The notes under the pieces were generated by a model. It made no database searches, was not told the DNA's origin, and was given only the letters and a program-made list of their open reading frames with translations. DNA of 64,000 nucleotides from Glandiceps talaboti (lineage: Eukaryota > Hemichordata > Enteropneusta > Spengelidae). This document shows positions 63,767 to 64,000 of this stretch, in pieces; within the stretch, counting starts at the first letter, position 1, and every line of letters starts with the position of its first letter. The position numbers and the translations under genes are program-made. The DNA lies in assembly GCF_964340395.1 (NCBI RefSeq), contig NC_135570.1, positions 17,424,822-17,488,821 on the forward strand. Direction: 5' to 3'.

Positions 63767-64000
63767 TTTGTTTTGAATATGTCGAGGTAACAGTTCCGGG
63801 AATACGCCAAATATGTCGAGGTAACAGTTCCGGGAGTACGCCAAATACTTGTTTTGAATATGTCGAGGTAACAGTTTCGGGAGTACGCCAAATATTTGTT
63901 TTGAATATGTCGAGGTAACAGTCCCGGGAGTACGCAAAATATTTGTTTTGAATATGTCGAGGTAACAGTTCCGGGAATACACCAAATGTTTGTTTTGAAT
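63767..64000. repeat. 34-48-bp minisatellite of TGTCGAGGTAACAGTTCCG
   Basis: Five units of TTTTGAATATGTCGAGGTAA + CAGTTCCGGGAATACGCCAA, one lacking the first part. It runs to the window edge, in the TM9SF3 intron about 90 bp upstream of an exon. Confidence 0.9.

Overview
This is a eukaryotic, animal-type window. It has intron-split genes with GT-AG splice sites, long microsatellites, minisatellites and satellites, and LINEs, a Penelope-like element and MITEs. Nothing looks bacterial. Residue-level similarity points to an invertebrate metazoan, plausibly marine. A lancelet, a hemichordate or a lophotrochozoan would all fit, and I cannot name the species.

Only two host genes can be supported, both on the minus strand. 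(1) A BMP1/tolloid metalloprotease: the signal-peptide exon is at 28599-28761 and the prodomain/furin-site exon at 3639-3863. They are joined by a 24.7-kb intron, and the gene continues off the left edge. (2) The last two coding exons of TM9SF3, at 63450-63680 and 53992-54136, joined by a 9.3-kb intron; the gene continues off the right edge. TM9SF3 therefore lies head-to-tail upstream of tolloid. As I recall it, this is also the order and orientation of human TM9SF3 and TLL2 at 10q24.1, so the pair may be an ancient conserved neighbourhood. The two proteins are not known to act together: one is a secreted procollagen/chordin-class protease, the other a nine-transmembrane endomembrane protein.

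The rest is almost entirely repeats. 1-3.6 kb: a decayed LINE and two modular repeat families. 3.9-28.6 kb (tolloid intron): several copies of a hairpin-ended modular repeat (family A), a 5'-truncated CR1/L2/jockey-type LINE, a 44-bp minisatellite, copies of a second modular family (family B), a G-rich Harbinger-like MITE, tiny fold-back MITEs, and a Penelope-like element next to (TA)n arrays and a hammerhead-ribozyme-like motif. 28.8-54 kb (intergenic): a hairpin-forming satellite split by Harbinger-like elements, a second hammerhead-like motif, two adjoining large satellites (36 bp, then 24 bp; 40.3-47.3 kb), a LINE 3' end and an 80-bp-TIR MITE. 54.1-63.4 kb (TM9SF3 intron): a probable DNA transposon with a THAP-type and a DDE-type reading frame, a 52-bp satellite, a hAT-like MITE and a 2.2-kb family A copy.

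Most long open frames in the window are satellite artefacts (units divisible by three) and are not annotated as genes.
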